Source of the DNA: Salibaculum griseiflavum
Lineage (GTDB): Bacteria > Pseudomonadota > Alphaproteobacteria > Rhodobacterales > Rhodobacteraceae
NCBI RefSeq assembly: GCF_003129565.1
Contig: NZ_QETF01000022.1
Span: 1-59,927 of the forward strand
Direction: 5' to 3'
DNA length: 59,927 bases
Shown: positions 45,170-52,760 of the stretch, piece after piece
Layout: each line of letters begins with the position of its first letter
How positions within the stretch are numbered: the stretch's first letter is position 1
Notes under the pieces: generated by a model
The model's input: the letters and a program-made list of their open reading frames with translations, nothing else
Databases searched by the model: none
Told to the model about the DNA's origin: nothing
Made by a program: the position numbers and the translations under genes

Positions 45170-46054
45170 ATGGATTGGGCCCGCGATCTCGCCGATTGGC
45201 CGAACAGCGCGATGTCGCGCCGGATCGTCGCCCCGCCACATCAGTGGCATGTGCAGGAGGCAGGCACCGGCTACACGCTCTTGTTGCTGCATGGCGCCGG
45301 GGGCTCAACCCACAGCTGGCGTGACCTGCTACCGATCCTCGCGAAGCGGTTTCATGTCGTCGCCCCAGACCTGCCGGGCCAGGGCTTCACACGCGCCGGC
45401 ACGCTGCGCCGCTGTGGCCTCGACTCCATGACCGAGGACATCAAGACGCTTTGCGCGATGAACGGTTGGCACCCTCGGGCGATCGTCAGTCACTCGGCTG
45501 GTTCGGCCATCGCCCTGCGGTTGAGCGAAATGCAGGTGCGCGACGGCCACGAGCCGTCACGGATCATCGGCCTCAACCCCGCGCTGGGTCATTTCGAGGG
45601 CATCGCAGGCTGGCTATTTCCGGCCATGGCAAAACTGCTTGCACTGAACCCTCTGACCTCGAGATTGTTTTCGGCGGGGCCACCGCGAACCGCTCGCGCG
45701 GCCCGCTTGATCGAAAGCACAGGGTCGCGGCTAGGCCCCGATGGTCTGAACCTCTATGCGCGGCTCATCGCGGATCGGGACCATGTCGAGGCCACGCTTC
45801 AGATGATGTCGCAATGGCACATAGATCCCCTGCTGGGTCGGCTGGATCGGATCACGTCGCCCTGCCTGTTCCTCGCTGGGGCACGGGACACGGCCGTCCC
45901 CCCAAGGATTGCCGAATGCGCGGCCACGCGGATTCCCGACTGCAAACTGATACTCCTGCCCGACCTTGGCCATCTGGCACATGAGGAAGACCCGAAAGGG
46001 ATCGCGGCATTGATCGAGGACTGGCTGGCGGCTCAGTGTGGAGTAGCCCCCTGA
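45170..46054 (+). CDS. bchO: BchO, alpha/beta hydrolase-fold Mg-chelatase-associated protein
   Basis: Alpha/beta hydrolase-fold protein encoded after bchID in purple bacteria; a role in Mg insertion or membrane association has been proposed, without a proven reaction. The 294-residue protein has an oxyanion-type LLHGAGGSTHSW, a nucleophile elbow VSHSAGSAIAL (Ser in place of the first Gly of GxSxG) and a C-terminal LGHLAHEEDP with the catalytic-type His. Its last codons, GVAP and the TGA, appear to be provided by the end of the inserted IS3-like sequence, so the native C-terminus may have been slightly changed. Confidence 0.9.
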   Translation: MDWARDLADWPNSAMSRRIVAPPHQWHVQEAGTGYTLLLLHGAGGSTHSWRDLLPILAKRFHVVAPDLPGQGFTRAGTLRRCGLDSMTEDIKTLCAMNGWHPRAIVSHSAGSAIALRLSEMQVRDGHEPSRIIGLNPALGHFEGIAGWLFPAMAKLLALNPLTSRLFSAGPPRTARAARLIESTGSRLGPDGLNLYARLIADRDHVEATLQMMSQWHIDPLLGRLDRITSPCLFLAGARDTAVPPRIAECAATRIPDCKLILLPDLGHLAHEEDPKGIAALIEDWLAAQCGVAP

Positions 46055-46104
46055 AAGTGGTCCACCAACTGGGATAGATTGTTCCGAAAATTGGAGGATC
46101 AACG

Positions 46105-46383
46105 ATGGCTGGAAGATTAGAGAAGCGCCGAGAGATTGTATCGAAGCTTCGGCAGGTTGAAGTTCTGCAAGGACAAGGTGCAATGATTGCAGAGGCAGTG
46201 TGCCAGATCGGCTTTACGTAGCAGACGTTTTCCCAATGGCGCGAACTTTATGGCGGGATGCAACAGTCACAACTCGTCCGGTGTAAAGAGCTTGAGAAAG
46301 AGAACCAGCGGCTGCGGCGGGCGGTGTCTGATTTGACGCTGGAAAAATTGATCCTGACCGAGGCAGCAACGCGAGACTTCTGA
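46105..46383 (+). pseudogene. IS3-family OrfA (HTH) with premature stop
   Basis: Encodes MAGRLEKRREIVSKLRQVEV..., a helix-turn-helix OrfA, ending in the leucine-zipper-like KELEKENQRLRRAVSDLTLE typical of the IS3 family. Codon 39 is TAG where related OrfA proteins have an acidic codon (TEQTF), probably a GAG-to-TAG change. The frame is otherwise intact over 93 codons, which suggests fairly recent decay. Confidence 0.8.
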
Positions 46384-46700
46384 GCCCTTCATATCGCCGG
46401 AAATGCATCGACTTTGTGCGGTAGGAACTCGGTGTATCAGAACACCGCGCCTGCCGCACGCTGGTTCAGCACCGATCCACGCTGCGCAAGCTGCCCCAGG
46501 GCCGGGCCGATTAAAACCGTCTGACCGATGATATCATCAAGTTGGCTGATCAGTGCGGACGCTACGGATATCGGATGGTGACCGGCTTGCTGAACGACGC
46601 GGACTGGCATGTGAGCCACAAGCGAGTCGAACGCATTTGGCGACGCGAAGGGCTGAACGTCCCACAGAAACAAAAAGAAGAAGCAGGGCCTGCACGACCT
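46384..46700 (+). pseudogene. IS3-family OrfB transposase fragment
   Basis: In one frame it reads LLSPSYRRKCIDFVR, stop, ELGVSEHRACRTLVQHRSTL, then a second stop, and DQCGRYGYRMVTGLL with HKRVERIWRREGLNVPQKQ. This is the N-terminal HTH_21 part of OrfB. The integrase (DDE) core that should follow is absent, so the gene is both interrupted and truncated. Confidence 0.8.
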
Positions 46701-46752
46701 TCTAATGGGCACGGTCACGCTCAACCGCGCGCTCTGACGCGGATCGACCGTT

Positions 46753-46767
46753 GGGGGCTTGGCCCCC
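46753..46767. other. Short GC hairpin after IS remnant
   Basis: GGGGGC and GCCCCC form a six-pair stem around a three-base loop. There is no T-tract. It may mark the junction between the IS remnant and the repeat block. Confidence 0.35.
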
Positions 46768-46859
46768 GCTACAGCCCTTGCTAGCCTCACTTGGAGGCCC
46801 TGGCCCTAGGCGTCCTATGTCGATTGGGCGGGGCCCGGATCGAGCAGCCTAGGCCGCCC

Positions 46860-47280
46860 CCTTACCCGACAACCGGACAACCCGACGCCCAGGCCGCCGC
46901 GCCTGGGCGATCTGATTCCGCCTGGGCGATCTGGTCCGGGCCGTTTCCGCGTGCCGATCTGGACGGGCGGCGGGCCGATCTGGGCCCGGGCGGAGGCCCC
47001 CGAGTCAGCATGGCGGCGGGCGTCCTGGGCCCGGTGACGGGGCGTCCGGGCGTCCGGGATGTAGCGGCGGGGGCGCGGTTGCGGGGCGTCTTGGCGTCCG
47101 GGTTGACGGTTCAACCGGGGGCCCAGGTGGACGATTCAACAGGGCGTCCGGGCGTCCGGGTCCACCTGGGCTGGAGCGGTCAAGGGGTCGCTGCGGGTCC
47201 TTCCCCGGGATTCCGGGCTGACGCGGGGGGCGCGGAGCGCGATATTCGAGAGTTCTGGTTCTGTTCTAGGGGACACCTAT
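46860..47280. repeat. GC-rich noncoding block of short direct and inverted repeats
   Basis: No credible gene. CGCCTGGGCGATCTG occurs twice (46900-46914, 46919-46933), and GATCTGG recurs at several further places. GGCGTCCGGGCGTCCGGG occurs at about 47041 and 47143. Perfect inverted repeats are GCCCAGGC/GCCTGGGC (46887-46908), GGTTGA/TCAACC (47101-47116) and twelve-base arms GCCCAGGTGGAC/GTCCACCTGGGC (47121-47132, 47160-47171). The layout resembles an iteron or protein-binding array next to an AT-rich region, but this is inference. Confidence 0.6.
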
Positions 47281-47282
47281 CT

Positions 47283-47306
47283 AAACTGAACTGATCGGTT
47301 TAGTTT
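47283..47306. promoter_or_regulatory. Near-palindromic 24-base operator-like site
   Basis: AAACTGAACTGATCGG, continuing TTTAGTTT, matches its reverse complement at 20 of 24 bases. The form is like operators of TetR-type repressors. No regulator gene or promoter next to it is evident, so it may be a leftover from a lost neighbour. Confidence 0.4.
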
Positions 47307-47589
47307 CCCCAGGAATCCGGTCATCCCGGCGATCTGGGAAGACGGAAATCCCGACTGACCCCCAGCCCGATCACCGCCCGCTCGATCTGGTCCCACGGCA
47401 CCAGGCAGGCCCGGCGTCCTGCTTCGACCGGATGCAGGCCGGGTCGCTTGCGCCATCGAGAGCGCAGCCGGTTTGAGGGGCGAAGAGGGTTCGCAGACTC
47501 AGGATTTGGTGGAATCTACCCGGCTCACACCGGTTCCGGGGCGTAGTCCAGGGGGGTCCGAGGGATTTTCCTTAATGGACCCGGTTTTT

Positions 47590-47787
47590 TCGTTTAATTT
47601 CAATAAGTAGTCCATATAGTCTATGTAGTCTAAGGGTAATCCTATATAGAGGGAAACGAATGTAGTAGAACGGAAAGCCTTACCCCAACGGCAAGTAGCT
47701 TACGAAAATTATTCGTTCGTTCCTATATAGGGAATCGAAAATTACTCGGCTTCTCGGTCTCTCGGACTACCTATTGAAATTAAACGA
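47590..47787. repeat. AT-rich segment bounded by a 24-base inverted repeat (candidate origin)
   Basis: Left arm 47590-47613 and right arm 47764-47787 are reverse complements at 23 of 24 bases, with core TCGTTTAATTTCAATA / TATTGAAATTAAACGA. The 150 bases between them are much richer in A+T than the rest of the window. Inside are three 9-base tandem copies (TAGTCCATA TAGTCTATG TAGTCTAAG, 47608-47634) and two copies of CCTATATAG followed by GGGAA or GGAA (47641 and 47732), one a perfect ten-base palindrome. Such an arrangement suits a replication origin or a recombination site. The primase-helicase-like gene nearby supports an origin, but this is unproven. Confidence 0.55.
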
Positions 47788-48084
47788 TTTTTAGGGTTCA
47801 TGAAGATTTCGGGTTTGGGCTCCATGGACTACGACCGGTTTGTAGCCCCCGGTTCGCCCCCAAATCGTCTCCCCCGTCGGCTGACTGGTCCACCGGGGCC
47901 TGAGCGTTCAACCGTCAGCCGCTTTTTCCGCTCCTGCGGACTTTCTCTTCGCCCGGTTGACCGGACAAGCCCTGATTGAGGCTTCAACTGTGTATTGTGC
48001 TTTCCATTCTCCGCTGAAAGCCCTGTGGACCCTCGGGCCTCCCGTAGACGGCGCATTTCCACGGGTGACTGAGTCCGGCAGACG
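47788..48084. other. Noncoding stretch, nothing identified
   Basis: Only arginine-rich, low-quality frames occur here. It lies downstream of the terminator at 48085-48116 for the minus-strand unit, so little transcription is expected. I see no further repeat or site worth naming. Confidence 0.4.
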
Positions 48085-48116
48085 CGAAAAAGCCCCGGCT
48101 TTCGCCGAGGCTTCCA
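48085..48116 (-). terminator. Intrinsic terminator of the primase-helicase unit
   Basis: On the minus strand AAGCCTCGGC-GAAA-GCCGGGGCTT forms a ten-pair stem with one wobble or mismatch and a GNRA-type loop, followed by TTTCG. It lies 34 bases after ORF147. Confidence 0.8.
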
Positions 48117-48149
48117 CGCTGCGTTGAAAAATCGAGGTGACTCGGTGCG

Positions 48150-48593
48150 TCAGCCCGGGTGGGCTTCCGTCGCTGCGACCCGTTTGAGCCGCTGCCGGAG
48201 GGCTTCATCGCCGTGCGGGCCCCGCGTTACGCTCAGATCGCTCTCGTCCCGAAAAGCCTTTTCCGTGTAGGCAGCGTCGGTCGCAGGCAGGCCGCTCTTA
48301 CGGATGAACTGTCGAACGTCGTGGCCCGCCAAGAACAGCGTGAGGATGCGTTCGCACTGGGCCTTCGTTTCGGCGTTCGCACACGGAGAATTGCCGTCGT
48401 CATAGAAGAACCCCTTATAGTCGTGCTCCGGGTGCTCGACGCCCGGCAGATACTCTGCCGCCATCGGTTCCTCCGCCGGGCGGCGGGCGATGGCGTGATA
48501 GCCCCGGTGCAGCAGGTATTCAGTCCGGGTCTTCTCGTCCCAGGCCCAAGCGTAGGGCAGTCGCTTTTCGTATTCGGTTTGGGTCGTTCCCAT
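48150..48593 (-). CDS. Hypothetical protein ORF147
   Basis: A 147-residue soluble protein of unknown function, rich in charged residues. It starts MGTTQTEYEKRLPYAWAWDE and contains PEHDYKGFFYDDGNSPCANA. I recognise no domain. A start at ATG 48593 lies 25 bases after the primase-helicase stop and is followed by the terminator, so it is most likely in the same transcript. The function may relate to replication or host interaction of the element, but nothing in the sequence shows it. Confidence 0.7.
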   Translation of the reverse strand: MGTTQTEYEKRLPYAWAWDEKTRTEYLLHRGYHAIARRPAEEPMAAEYLPGVEHPEHDYKGFFYDDGNSPCANAETKAQCERILTLFLAGHDVRQFIRKSGLPATDAAYTEKAFRDESDLSVTRGPHGDEALRQRLKRVAATEAHPG

Positions 48594-48618
48594 GTCTTTG
48601 CTCCTCTATTGTCCGGGG

Positions 48619-51378
48619 TCACTGGTTTTCAGACTCGAGATCGCCCCGGTCGATCTCGGTGTCGTCGCCGTCGAACTCCGGGAACCCGCAGTCCGACACG
48701 TTCACGTTCTGAGCGGCGGCAAATTCGGCCCGGCATACGTCCAGGGGCGGGAGACGGTAGACCCGCGTTTGGCGTCCAGAGGCCCCCTTGCGCAGCCTCT
48801 CCATGGAGGGGCAAAGGGTTCGGAGGTCTTTGCCGAAAGCCCTCGGGTCGCGCTCTTGCGCCTTGCGGATGTTGTTTTTGCGCCACTGGTCGTATTCCGC
48901 ACGAACCGAGTTCGTCTCGACCGTCACCCAGTCGCTCTCCCAACCCGGGTCGTCCAAGTCGCCGTCTTCGTCCCCCTCGAAGGAGTCCGAGAACACGATG
49001 TCGCCCGGAACCTCGCCGTCGTAGAGGAGGCCGAACCACCACAAGGTAACGCCCCGCAACCCGGCGAGTTTCTGATCGCTAAGAGCCTTGGTCTCCGGCG
49101 GGGTGCCCACGTCGATGTGGTCTGGGCGCTCCCACTCCATCAGATAGGCCAGGAAGCCTTCCGCCCCGCCGTTGTCGAGGCGGCTGTAGAAGTCCCTCCA
49201 GAACGGCTTCTGTTTCGGTCCGGCCCGCTCGTTCGACACCTCGAACACGGCGTAGCGGCGTTCGTCTGCGGTCGCAGGCACCACCCAGTCCTCGTTCGCC
49301 GTGAAGATCAGGCGCACGAAGGAGTCGAGTTCGATGGCGTCCACGCCTTTCCGTTCGATCCTGATCGTCGGCGACGTGATGTAGCTTTGGAGGGTGCCTT
49401 TCGCGTCCATGTTGCCGCCCCAGGACGCCTCTTCCAGTTGCGCGATCAGCGCGGTCTCGAAGGCCGCATTGAACTTGTCCCCGATCATCTTCGTGTCGGT
49501 GATCTTCGCCCGGTGCCGGTCGCCCACGATCCGACGCATGATCTCCGCAAGGGTGTCCTTACCGGCCCCCTTGAGACCTTTGAGCACAAGGGCCACGCCC
49601 GGCTTCTGGGCCGGGTTCTGCACGATGTCCGCGAGCCAGGAGAGGAGGTAGTCGTAGTGCTCTTGGTCCTGGTTCGCGAGGATGCGCCAGATGTAGTCGA
49701 GGATGAACTGGCAGTCCTGGGCGGGGTCCGGCTCAATGGCCCACCCCGTCCACAGGTTCAACATGCCCTTCGATACCTTTTCATCGGGCCGGAAGACGAC
49801 CCCGAGCGGGTAGGACTGGCGCTTCGGGTGGTCGAGCCACCAGTTGGCAAGCGTCTTCATCTTGCCTTCGTGGTCCGGCACCAGGCGGTTCCGGTATTCG
49901 GTCTGAAACCCGAACACCGAGCGCCAGTTCACCTTTTTCTCCTGGCGAAAATCCGCGATGAGCGGGGTGCTGCCGTTTTGCACGAAAGCGTGGTCCCGGT
50001 TCATCTGCTCCAGTAGGGTGAGCGGCTTCTTCTTTTTCTTTTTCTTCTTCTTGGGCTTCTCTTCGGGTTCGTCTGCGCCGCCGAGGAAGGCGTCGATGTC
50101 GTCCTCTTCGGCAGCATCAGAACCGCCGAGGAAGGCGTCGATGTCGTCCTCGAACGTGTCAACAAAATCGTCTTTTTCGATCTCGTCGCTCTCTTCGTGT
50201 TCAGAAAGCGGGTTTTTCTTTACACGTCCCCCCGGGGCCGGGTCAGCCTCTTCCTCTTCATCTTCGTCGTCCGCGTCATCGAAAAGGCCGTTTACCTCCC
50301 GGGCGATCTCGATCTGCACGTCTTCCTGTTCGCTGGCGAACTTCGCCATGGCCTTGAACGACGGCAGGGAGCCCGGCGAGGTGCCCTCGCGAGCGTCCTT
50401 GTCGAGTTCGCCGAACAGGTGGATGCGGCAGAGGTCCCAGGCGTTGGCCGCGCCCTCGATAGGGTCGGTGCCGTGGTTCGAGTAGAGGAACAGCCCGTCG
50501 TCGTAGCTGACCGCGCCGTTCGAGCCGGTGCCTTGGAGGTAGGTGTAGCGGTTGTGGCCGTCGGTCGAGACGCCGGGCTCATAGACGTCCGAGAGGAACT
50601 CGGTGATGCAATCGTCCACGGTGTAGGTCCGGCACCACGCGCCCATGATCCCGGACTTGTCGGTCGGCAGTTCCATGCGCCGGTTCGGGTCGGCGGCTCG
50701 CGCCGAGGACTCGTCCGACCGCATCGGTAGCTGGGTGTGGTCCTTCCAGTTGCCCGGGAAGGACTCCAGCAGTTCATCCGGGTCCAGCAGTTCGCCGTGA
50801 TTGACCTCGCAGCGATACTCCTGGTCCTTCGACCGGCTAGGCATGTAGGAGACCTGGGCGTAGCGATGCGACACCACGTCCACCGCGTCGATGGACTCCT
50901 GCGGGTCGGAGAAGATCATGGCAGCCAGGATGCGCGTGATCGCGTTCGCCTCGTCGTGATCGACGGGCCGCGAGATCGGCATGTGGATACGCCAGCGGGG
51001 GGATTCCGGGCAATGCTTTCGCGAGGTGTGCCGCAGGAACTCGTATTTGCAGATGTCGGACAGACCCATCTCGATCTCGTCCATCTGGGCAGGCTTGACT
51101 TCGTCCAGGTCGAACGAGATCAGGGTGCGCTTCTGCATGTTCGCGAGGCGGCGCTTGCCGTCTGCGAACTGCGCCCCGACGATATAGCCCGGCGCGGACT
51201 TCTTCTCGCCCTGCTCGTCTACGCCCAGCTTGAGATACTGCCCGTAGGTCACTGACGAATCCACGGACGGTTCTGCGAACTTGCGGCAGAACTTGCGCCA
51301 GGGAATCTGGATATTTTTTACCCGGCCCCGGTGTTTGCCCTGGGAGATTCGCAGGATTTGAAAGTCGTTCTCGCTCAT
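48619..51378 (-). CDS. Primase-helicase-like replication protein (DUF5906-type ATPase)
   Basis: A 919-residue protein built like phage or satellite primase-helicases. The N-terminal part has an SFDLDEV (Asp90, Asp92) and HTSRKHCPESPRWRIHMPIS block, resembling an archaeo-eukaryotic-type primase. The C-terminal part is a helicase-like ATPase with Walker A GLKGAGKD (about 601-608), Walker B LIAQLEEAS (644-652) and a sensor FTANEDWVVP (692-701), as in DUF5906 proteins. Between them lies a disordered acidic linker with two DDIDAFLGG copies (411-419, 426-434) and nine consecutive lysines (443-451). ATG 51378 follows GGGGAG; a TTG at 51423 is less likely. Confidence 0.75.
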   Translation of the reverse strand: MSENDFQILRISQGKHRGRVKNIQIPWRKFCRKFAEPSVDSSVTYGQYLKLGVDEQGEKKSAPGYIVGAQFADGKRRLANMQKRTLISFDLDEVKPAQMDEIEMGLSDICKYEFLRHTSRKHCPESPRWRIHMPISRPVDHDEANAITRILAAMIFSDPQESIDAVDVVSHRYAQVSYMPSRSKDQEYRCEVNHGELLDPDELLESFPGNWKDHTQLPMRSDESSARAADPNRRMELPTDKSGIMGAWCRTYTVDDCITEFLSDVYEPGVSTDGHNRYTYLQGTGSNGAVSYDDGLFLYSNHGTDPIEGAANAWDLCRIHLFGELDKDAREGTSPGSLPSFKAMAKFASEQEDVQIEIAREVNGLFDDADDEDEEEEADPAPGGRVKKNPLSEHEESDEIEKDDFVDTFEDDIDAFLGGSDAAEEDDIDAFLGGADEPEEKPKKKKKKKKKPLTLLEQMNRDHAFVQNGSTPLIADFRQEKKVNWRSVFGFQTEYRNRLVPDHEGKMKTLANWWLDHPKRQSYPLGVVFRPDEKVSKGMLNLWTGWAIEPDPAQDCQFILDYIWRILANQDQEHYDYLLSWLADIVQNPAQKPGVALVLKGLKGAGKDTLAEIMRRIVGDRHRAKITDTKMIGDKFNAAFETALIAQLEEASWGGNMDAKGTLQSYITSPTIRIERKGVDAIELDSFVRLIFTANEDWVVPATADERRYAVFEVSNERAGPKQKPFWRDFYSRLDNGGAEGFLAYLMEWERPDHIDVGTPPETKALSDQKLAGLRGVTLWWFGLLYDGEVPGDIVFSDSFEGDEDGDLDDPGWESDWVTVETNSVRAEYDQWRKNNIRKAQERDPRAFGKDLRTLCPSMERLRKGASGRQTRVYRLPPLDVCRAEFAAAQNVNVSDCGFPEFDGDDTEIDRGDLESENQ
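50078..50151 (-). repeat. 29-base direct repeat inside the primase-helicase gene
   Basis: CCGCCGAGGAAGGCGTCGAT, continuing for 29 bases, occurs at 50078-50106 and 50123-50151, a period of 45 bases or 15 codons. It encodes the two DDIDAFLGG copies. Perfect identity at DNA level indicates a recent duplication. Confidence 0.85.
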
Positions 51379-51419
51379 GTCGCTCCCCGTTGGTGGTCGA
51401 AACGGCCGATCTGAACCGC

Positions 51420-51755
51420 TCAACTTTGGGACTGGTCAGAGGCTTCTCGGGAAGCGTGCGGCAGCTCCGAGAATTTCGCATAATTCGGCAGCACGTATGG
51501 CAACAGGTCAGCCCACACGAGCGGCGTCGCGCCTTCGACTTTCCTCGAGTGTCGGATGATGTCTTCGGCAACCGCGACGGACACCCAATCGGCACGGAAC
51601 GCGTTGTAGATCGTTACATGGGCCCTCTCGATGGCCTTCGCGAACCCTACCACGTCAAATGCATTGTTGGGGGTGCGGGCGGCTGGGAAGTGTTCAGCCA
51701 TGAGATGGTAGAGATCGTTGTAGATGTGCTGGGATTTCACGGACACGTCGGACAT
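51420..51755 (-). CDS. Hypothetical protein ORF111
   Basis: A small soluble protein (111 residues from ATG 51755; an upstream GTG at 51815 would give 131). It starts MSDVSVKSQHIYNDLYHLMA and contains DWVSVAVAEDIIRHSRKVEG. No family recognised. It is the first gene of the minus-strand unit, just upstream of the primase-helicase, and divergent from the XRE regulator, so it may be an early-expressed gene of the element, as in phage lysis-lysogeny switches; this is inference from position. Confidence 0.6.
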   Translation of the reverse strand: MSDVSVKSQHIYNDLYHLMAEHFPAARTPNNAFDVVGFAKAIERAHVTIYNAFRADWVSVAVAEDIIRHSRKVEGATPLVWADLLPYVLPNYAKFSELPHASREASDQSQS

Positions 51756-51830
51756 GGGGCTTACCTTATGGATCGAACTGTTGGCTGCCGTATCGGCTAT
51801 AATCTCCACTTTCACCTCATAGTCAATATG

Positions 51831-51922
51831 TTAGTTGGCCAAAATTTCTAACCAATTGCAGCATCGGGCTTTGGTCGGCTAACTCGCATCGGCCCTCAAC
51901 TGCACGAACAAGACAGTTAACT
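51831..51922. promoter_or_regulatory. Operator-like repeats in the divergent control region
   Basis: TTAGTTGGCCAA (51831-51842) and TTGGTCGGCTAA (51871-51882) are inverted copies matching at nine of twelve bases. CTAACCAATT lies between them, and a perfect palindrome AGTTAACT lies at 51915-51922. All are in the 204-262 base gap between ORF111 and the XRE gene, where a repressor would act. Assignment is tentative. Confidence 0.4.
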
Positions 51923-52019
51923 AGAACGTCCACGGAGAGCGTGTTCGCGCTCGAAAGATAGAAGGGTTGATTTTTCCACTATCTATTGAATAGGTGGACG
52001 GAATAATTGGAGAGAACTC

Positions 52020-52700
52020 ATGCCGCAGGAAACCACACAAGAGTTTGCCGCCCGCCTCAACCAGGCGATAGAGGCCTACCCGACGGCCCCACCCACACCA
52101 CATGGCAGGTTGTCATGGCTCAAGCGCGAGTTGGAACGCCAAGGCACCAAAGTGAGCCTGAATACCGTCCACAAATGGATCAAGGGCATGAGCCGCCCGC
52201 GCGAGGACAAGATGCGCGATCTGGCGCGCTTCCTCAAGGTGGACGAGGTTTGGTTGTCCCTTGGACGGAGACCTTTGCAGAGCAGCCAAGCCGAGCCCGA
52301 GATCACAGCCCGCGCCAAAGGTGCCGTTCTCTATGTAGCCGGACTGGTTGAGGTCGCCGGCGGCCGTGTCAATTTTCCAGCGACAAACCAGAAGGACCCG
52401 ACCAGCATCCAAGTCGATCTCGGGGACGGCCCAATCGGGGTTGTCGTCGTGACCCCTCAGTCGCATGACGAGGCTACCATCTCGTTCGTCGTGCCAGAAC
52501 CGGTCGGCCAAGACCGCATCTGGGCCGTGGTCCCCGGGACGTCCCTGACCCCCGCCCTCCACGACATTACCGCCGCTCCGCGCCAGATGCTCGGCGGGTT
52601 CTCAATTGCAACGTTCAACACCTCGAAAAATGCCGACGCGAACCCTGCTCTGCCCGCTCCGATAAAGACGCTCAAAGCGCTCGAAAAGACGACTGCCTAG
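52020..52700 (+). CDS. XRE/CI-like transcriptional regulator
   Basis: A 226-residue protein with an N-terminal helix-turn-helix of XRE type, in FAARLNQAIEAYPTAPPTPH and ELERQGTKVSLNTVHKWIKG with MSRPREDKMRDLARFLKVDE (about residues 8-80). The C-terminal part (about 95-200) is not a recognisable S24 peptidase; it has no obvious catalytic Ser-Lys pair. A GGAGAG ribosome binding site precedes ATG 52020. Divergent placement from ORF111 and the replication gene suggests it controls the element. It ends 61 bases before the att-like site. Confidence 0.75.
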   Translation: MPQETTQEFAARLNQAIEAYPTAPPTPHGRLSWLKRELERQGTKVSLNTVHKWIKGMSRPREDKMRDLARFLKVDEVWLSLGRRPLQSSQAEPEITARAKGAVLYVAGLVEVAGGRVNFPATNQKDPTSIQVDLGDGPIGVVVVTPQSHDEATISFVVPEPVGQDRIWAVVPGTSLTPALHDITAAPRQMLGGFSIATFNTSKNADANPALPAPIKTLKALEKTTA

Positions 52701-52760
52701 GCTAAAATAGGGCTAAAAAGGTAGTGAAAAACGGTAACTCGTTGAAAATACTGGAAACCT

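Larger units (their letters stand above)
46045..46700 (+). mobile_element. Degenerate IS3-family insertion sequence
   Basis: A remnant with both IS3-type open reading frames. OrfA reads from ATG 46105 to TGA 46381-46383 and is broken by TAG at 46219-46221. OrfB starts LLSPSYRRKC and is broken by TAG (46422-46424) and TAA (46512-46514), then is lost after about codon 105. The left end lies in or next to the bchO stop region (GTAGCCCCCTGAAAGTGG, from about 46052). No right inverted repeat was found. The catalytic DDE domain is missing, so it cannot move by itself. Confidence 0.8.

Noticed and set aside
43133-45292. Long open frame of 719 codons on the minus strand opposite bchI-bchD
   Set aside because: Shadow frame in high-GC DNA; no recognisable protein, and bchI/bchD on the plus strand are certain.
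46791-47294. 167-codon plus-strand frame in the GC repeat block
   Set aside because: Made of repeat-derived Gly/Arg/Pro codons, no ribosome binding site, no family likeness.
47590-47787. Telomere-resolution site of a linear phage-plasmid
   Set aside because: Those are short continuous palindromes next to a protelomerase gene; here the arms are 150 bases apart and no such gene is seen.
47829-48062. 77-codon minus-strand frame, and overlapping similar frames up to 48208
   Set aside because: Arginine-rich, mutually overlapping, downstream of a strong terminator, no conserved motif.
50010-50050. Nine-lysine run as a sequencing artefact
   Set aside because: Codons alternate AAG and AAA and the frame stays open on both sides, so it is a real coding stretch.
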